Assembly (NCBI GenBank): GCA_913053665.1
Contig: CAJXGR010000153.1
Coordinates: 1 to 7,382 of the forward strand
Direction: 5' to 3'
Source: an uncultured Spirochaetia bacterium
GTDB lineage: Bacteria > Spirochaetota > UBA6919
Length of the DNA stretch: 7,382 bases
The position numbers and the translations under genes were made by a program. Below are positions 7,199 to 7,382 of the stretch, one piece after another; the stretch's first letter is position 1, and every line of letters begins with the position of its first letter. The notes below the pieces were generated by a model that was given only the letters and a program-made list of their open reading frames with translations, was not told the DNA's origin and did no database searches.

Positions 7199-7292
7199 GA
7201 AGATTTTTATTCCTAAAGGCTCTTAGGAGGCGTTAAAAATCAAGTTCCCGATGGGGTGATAAAACTTTGGTTCTTTATATTTTTAGGTTGAT
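7199..7292. other. Upstream intergenic stretch between the lipoprotein promoter and the hairpin
   Basis: No gene was found here. The stretch holds a 6-bp inverted repeat TCCTAA/TTAGGA (7211-7228, loop AGGCTC on the plus strand) without a T-run on its 3' side on either strand. It also has an AGGAGG at 7225-7230 on the plus strand that is not followed by a usable start codon. Confidence 0.5.
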
Positions 7293-7331
7293 GAAGAGGT
7301 AGAACAGACATTCTGTCTGTTCTACCTCTTC
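7293..7331. repeat. Perfect hairpin: 18-bp arms, 3-nt loop
   Basis: GAAGAGGTAGAACAGACA at 7293-7310 and its exact reverse complement at 7314-7331 flank the loop TTC. The stem has no mismatch. Neither strand has a T-run right after it, so it is not a textbook intrinsic terminator. It could still end transcription arriving from the right, stabilise an mRNA 3' end, or be a dispersed intergenic repeat. I found no second copy in this window. Confidence 0.85.
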
Positions 7332-7332
7332 C

Positions 7333-7382
7333 GCCTGAAGAAACCCTGAAGCATCCCCGAAGAATCTTTTGAACAGAAACGG
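7333..7382 (-). other. Right-hand edge: possible 3' end of an upstream minus-strand gene
   Basis: One minus-strand frame entering at 7381 reads RFCSKDSSGMLQGFFRRKR and then stops at a TAG inside the left arm of the hairpin on that strand. A gene end followed at once by a stem-loop is the arrangement expected of a real 3' end. However, the other two minus frames are also open across this short stretch, so the reading is weak. No product can be named. Confidence 0.2.

Noticed and set aside
7211..7228. TCCTAA/TTAGGA stem as a terminator
   Set aside because: There is no T-run on its 3' side on either strand, and the 6-bp AT-rich arms are likely by chance.
7225..7256. Plus-strand AGGAGG as a ribosome site of a small gene
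   Set aside because: The only nearby ATG (in GATGGGGTGA) is followed by a stop after one codon, so no open frame follows.

Overview
The window carries four protein-coding genes, and all that are not enolase look exported. The DNA is AT-leaning, and the proteins are rich in Lys, Tyr and Ile. Three of the four have a Sec signal peptide, one of them with a relaxed lipobox. One exported protein is a bacterial alpha-2-macroglobulin, a family found in the periplasm of diderm bacteria. Together this suggests a Gram-negative (outer-membraned) bacterium. The relaxed lipobox and parts of the enolase sequence recall spirochaetes, but the phylum cannot be fixed from this window.

Layout, left to right. 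(1) 1-3543, minus strand: the first 1181 codons of a large alpha-2-macroglobulin family protein with an N-terminal TPR-like helical region. Its C-terminal half, where a thioester would lie, is beyond the left edge. (2) 3544-3733: a compact AT-rich divergent control region. (3) 3734-4696, plus strand: a tyrosine-rich secreted protein of unknown function with a beta-repeat middle and a C-terminal FxLYD-like domain. (4) 4682-5980, minus strand: a complete, intact enolase whose 3' end overlaps gene 3 tail to tail by 15 bp. (5) 5981-6097: the enolase leader, with a perfect TTGACA/TATAAT promoter and a 9-bp inverted repeat. (6) 6098-7114, minus strand: a probable lipoprotein made of two similar PsbP/DcrB-like halves. 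(7) 7115-7382: its promoter (TTGACA-17-TACTAT), a perfect 18-bp-arm hairpin, and a right-hand edge that may hold the last codons of another minus-strand gene.

How they fit together: enolase is a housekeeping glycolytic gene with its own strong promoter, and it seems only incidentally placed. The A2M and the Tyr-rich secreted protein are divergent and share one upstream region, so they could be co-regulated parts of an envelope system. That is an inference from position. No CRISPR array, rRNA, tRNA, transposase or integrase was seen, and no gene shows clear damage.
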